The notes under the pieces: generated by a model
What the model was told of the DNA's origin: nothing
Seen by the model: only the letters and a program-made list of their open reading frames with translations
Database searches by the model: none
Translations under genes and position numbers: made by a program
Shown here: positions 22,461 through 23,136 of the stretch, in pieces
How positions within the stretch are numbered: position 1 is the first letter of the stretch
Layout: the number at the start of each line of letters is the position of its first letter
Assembly (NCBI GenBank): GCA_026985975.1
Contig: JALSPL010000550.1
Coordinates: forward strand, 1-23,136
Direction of reading: 5' to 3'
DNA length: 23,136 nucleotides
DNA from: Anaerolineae bacterium
GTDB lineage: Bacteria; Chloroflexota; Anaerolineae; J102

Positions 22461-23136
22461 ATGTCCCAAGTTCCTTCCCCCTACGCCTCCCTGCTGGATG
22501 TCTTGCAACGCCGTCAGAGTTCCGGTTTTGTCGGCCGCTTCCAGTACATCGAGCGCTTTCGGCAGAATCTTGCCCTTGATTTCGACGATCCCGCCCGTCG
22601 CTACATCTTCGCCATCTCCGGCGAATCAGGCGCGGGCAAAACCTGGCTCATGCGTCAATTGCAGCGCCTGGCCGAATTGGAGCAGGGCGTGCGCGTCCTG
22701 TGGGATAGCGGCGACGCCGAAGATCCCGTGGCCGTGATGGTGCATCTGGCCGGGCAACTGGTCCGCCAGGGCGTCGCCATGCCCGCGTTCGCGCCCGCAC
22801 ATCATGCTTACGCCCAGGACGCGCGCCTGCTGGCCGAGCATCTGGACGGGGCCTCGGGCGTGCGCTTCTTCTCCGGCGATGGGCTCATCGATTCCGCAGT
22901 GCAATGGCGGCGGCGTTCCGCCGGGTGGGGGCTTGTCGCCGAAGCCGACCTGGGCGCGCTTTTCGAGGACCAGCGTCACGCCCGCCAGCTTCTGGCCCGG
23001 CAATTGTTGTCCGATGACGAGGCCCTGCAACGGGCGCTGGACCCCGTGGCCGTTCTCACGCCCTTGTGGCTGCAAGACCTGAGGGCCATCGCCCGCAGCG
23101 AGCCTCTGGCCCTCTTCTTCGACGATATTGATGAGG
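22461..23136 (+). CDS. P-loop NTPase, STAND/AAA-like, N-terminal part
   Basis: The frame is open from ATG 22461 to the window end (225 codons), so the gene is truncated here. An N-terminal GFVGR motif (22-26), typical of STAND/AAA_16 proteins, precedes the Walker A GESGAGKT (54-61). A Walker B with adjoining acidic residues, LALFFDDIDE (216-225), is at the window edge. Such proteins usually continue into a sensor domain and TPR or WD repeats. It is divergent from the sigma/anti-sigma/protease cassette and shares the symmetrical control region with it, so it may be a sensor or regulator of that cassette; that is inference. The ATG at 22461 is the first in the frame with the GFVGR motif close behind; its ribosome site is weak. 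Confidence 0.85.
   Translation, partial: MSQVPSPYASLLDVLQRRQSSGFVGRFQYIERFRQNLALDFDDPARRYIFAISGESGAGKTWLMRQLQRLAELEQGVRVLWDSGDAEDPVAVMVHLAGQLVRQGVAMPAFAPAHHAYAQDARLLAEHLDGASGVRFFSGDGLIDSAVQWRRRSAGWGLVAEADLGALFEDQRHARQLLARQLLSDDEALQRALDPVAVLTPLWLQDLRAIARSEPLALFFDDIDE

Noticed and set aside
13722..23136. Type III-E CRISPR or another CRISPR-linked system because of the TPR-CHAT and sigma factor
   Set aside because: No repeat-spacer array and no Cas-like coding sequence is visible; only the general protease-sigma idea is shared.

Overview
The window (about 23 kb, GC-rich, with multiheme cytochromes, long TPR proteins and a CHAT protease) reads like a chromosomal segment of a deep-branching environmental bacterium. 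Gene content and style suggest Chloroflexota (Anaerolineae/Ardenticatenia-like). That assignment is an inference from gene types only; there is no rRNA or other phylogenetic marker beyond enolase and the end of polyphosphate kinase.

Layout. (1) 1-2575, plus strand: the 3' end of polyphosphate kinase, then an M28/DUF4910-type metallopeptidase. A bidirectional terminator follows at about 2632-2671. (2) 9385-2694, minus strand: a sulfur/respiration block. An ArsR-family regulator is followed by an octaheme tetrathionate-reductase-family cytochrome, a heptaheme cytochrome fused to a b561-type membrane anchor, and two YeeE/YedE sulfur-transport halves, the second fused to a rhodanese domain that lacks its catalytic cysteine. 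The two cytochrome genes overlap by 4 nt. The set suggests uptake and redox conversion of an inorganic sulfur (or nitrogen) compound, coupled to the quinone pool and controlled by the ArsR protein. (3) 9835-13707, plus strand: enolase with a clear terminator, then an APC-family permease fused to two universal-stress domains. (4) 21998-13722, minus strand: a cassette of sigma factor, cytoplasmic double-zinc-finger anti-sigma-like protein, a 680-residue beta-rich protein of unknown function, a TPR-CHAT (caspase-like) protease and a cytoplasmic subtilisin-like protease with a PWTGGGS heptad linker. (5) 22461 to the end, plus strand: the N-terminal part of a P-loop NTPase, divergent from the cassette.

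The cassette in (4)-(5) is the most interesting part. Two predicted proteases with intact catalytic residues, neither with a signal peptide, sit with a sigma/anti-sigma pair and a beta-sandwich protein, next to a divergent NTPase. Between the sigma gene and the NTPase gene is a long hyphenated palindrome with a consensus-like promoter on each side pointing outward. The gap between the anti-sigma gene and the 680-residue gene holds four consecutive small stem-loops. A strong terminator separates the 680-residue gene from the CHAT-subtilase pair, so the cassette is probably two or more transcription units. A working hypothesis is a protease-gated stress or conflict-response system in which proteolysis releases the sigma factor or activates the beta-rich protein. 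The organisation is loosely similar to the TPR-CHAT/sigma-factor part of type III-E CRISPR loci, but no CRISPR component is visible here.

No tRNA, rRNA, CRISPR array or complete insertion sequence was found.
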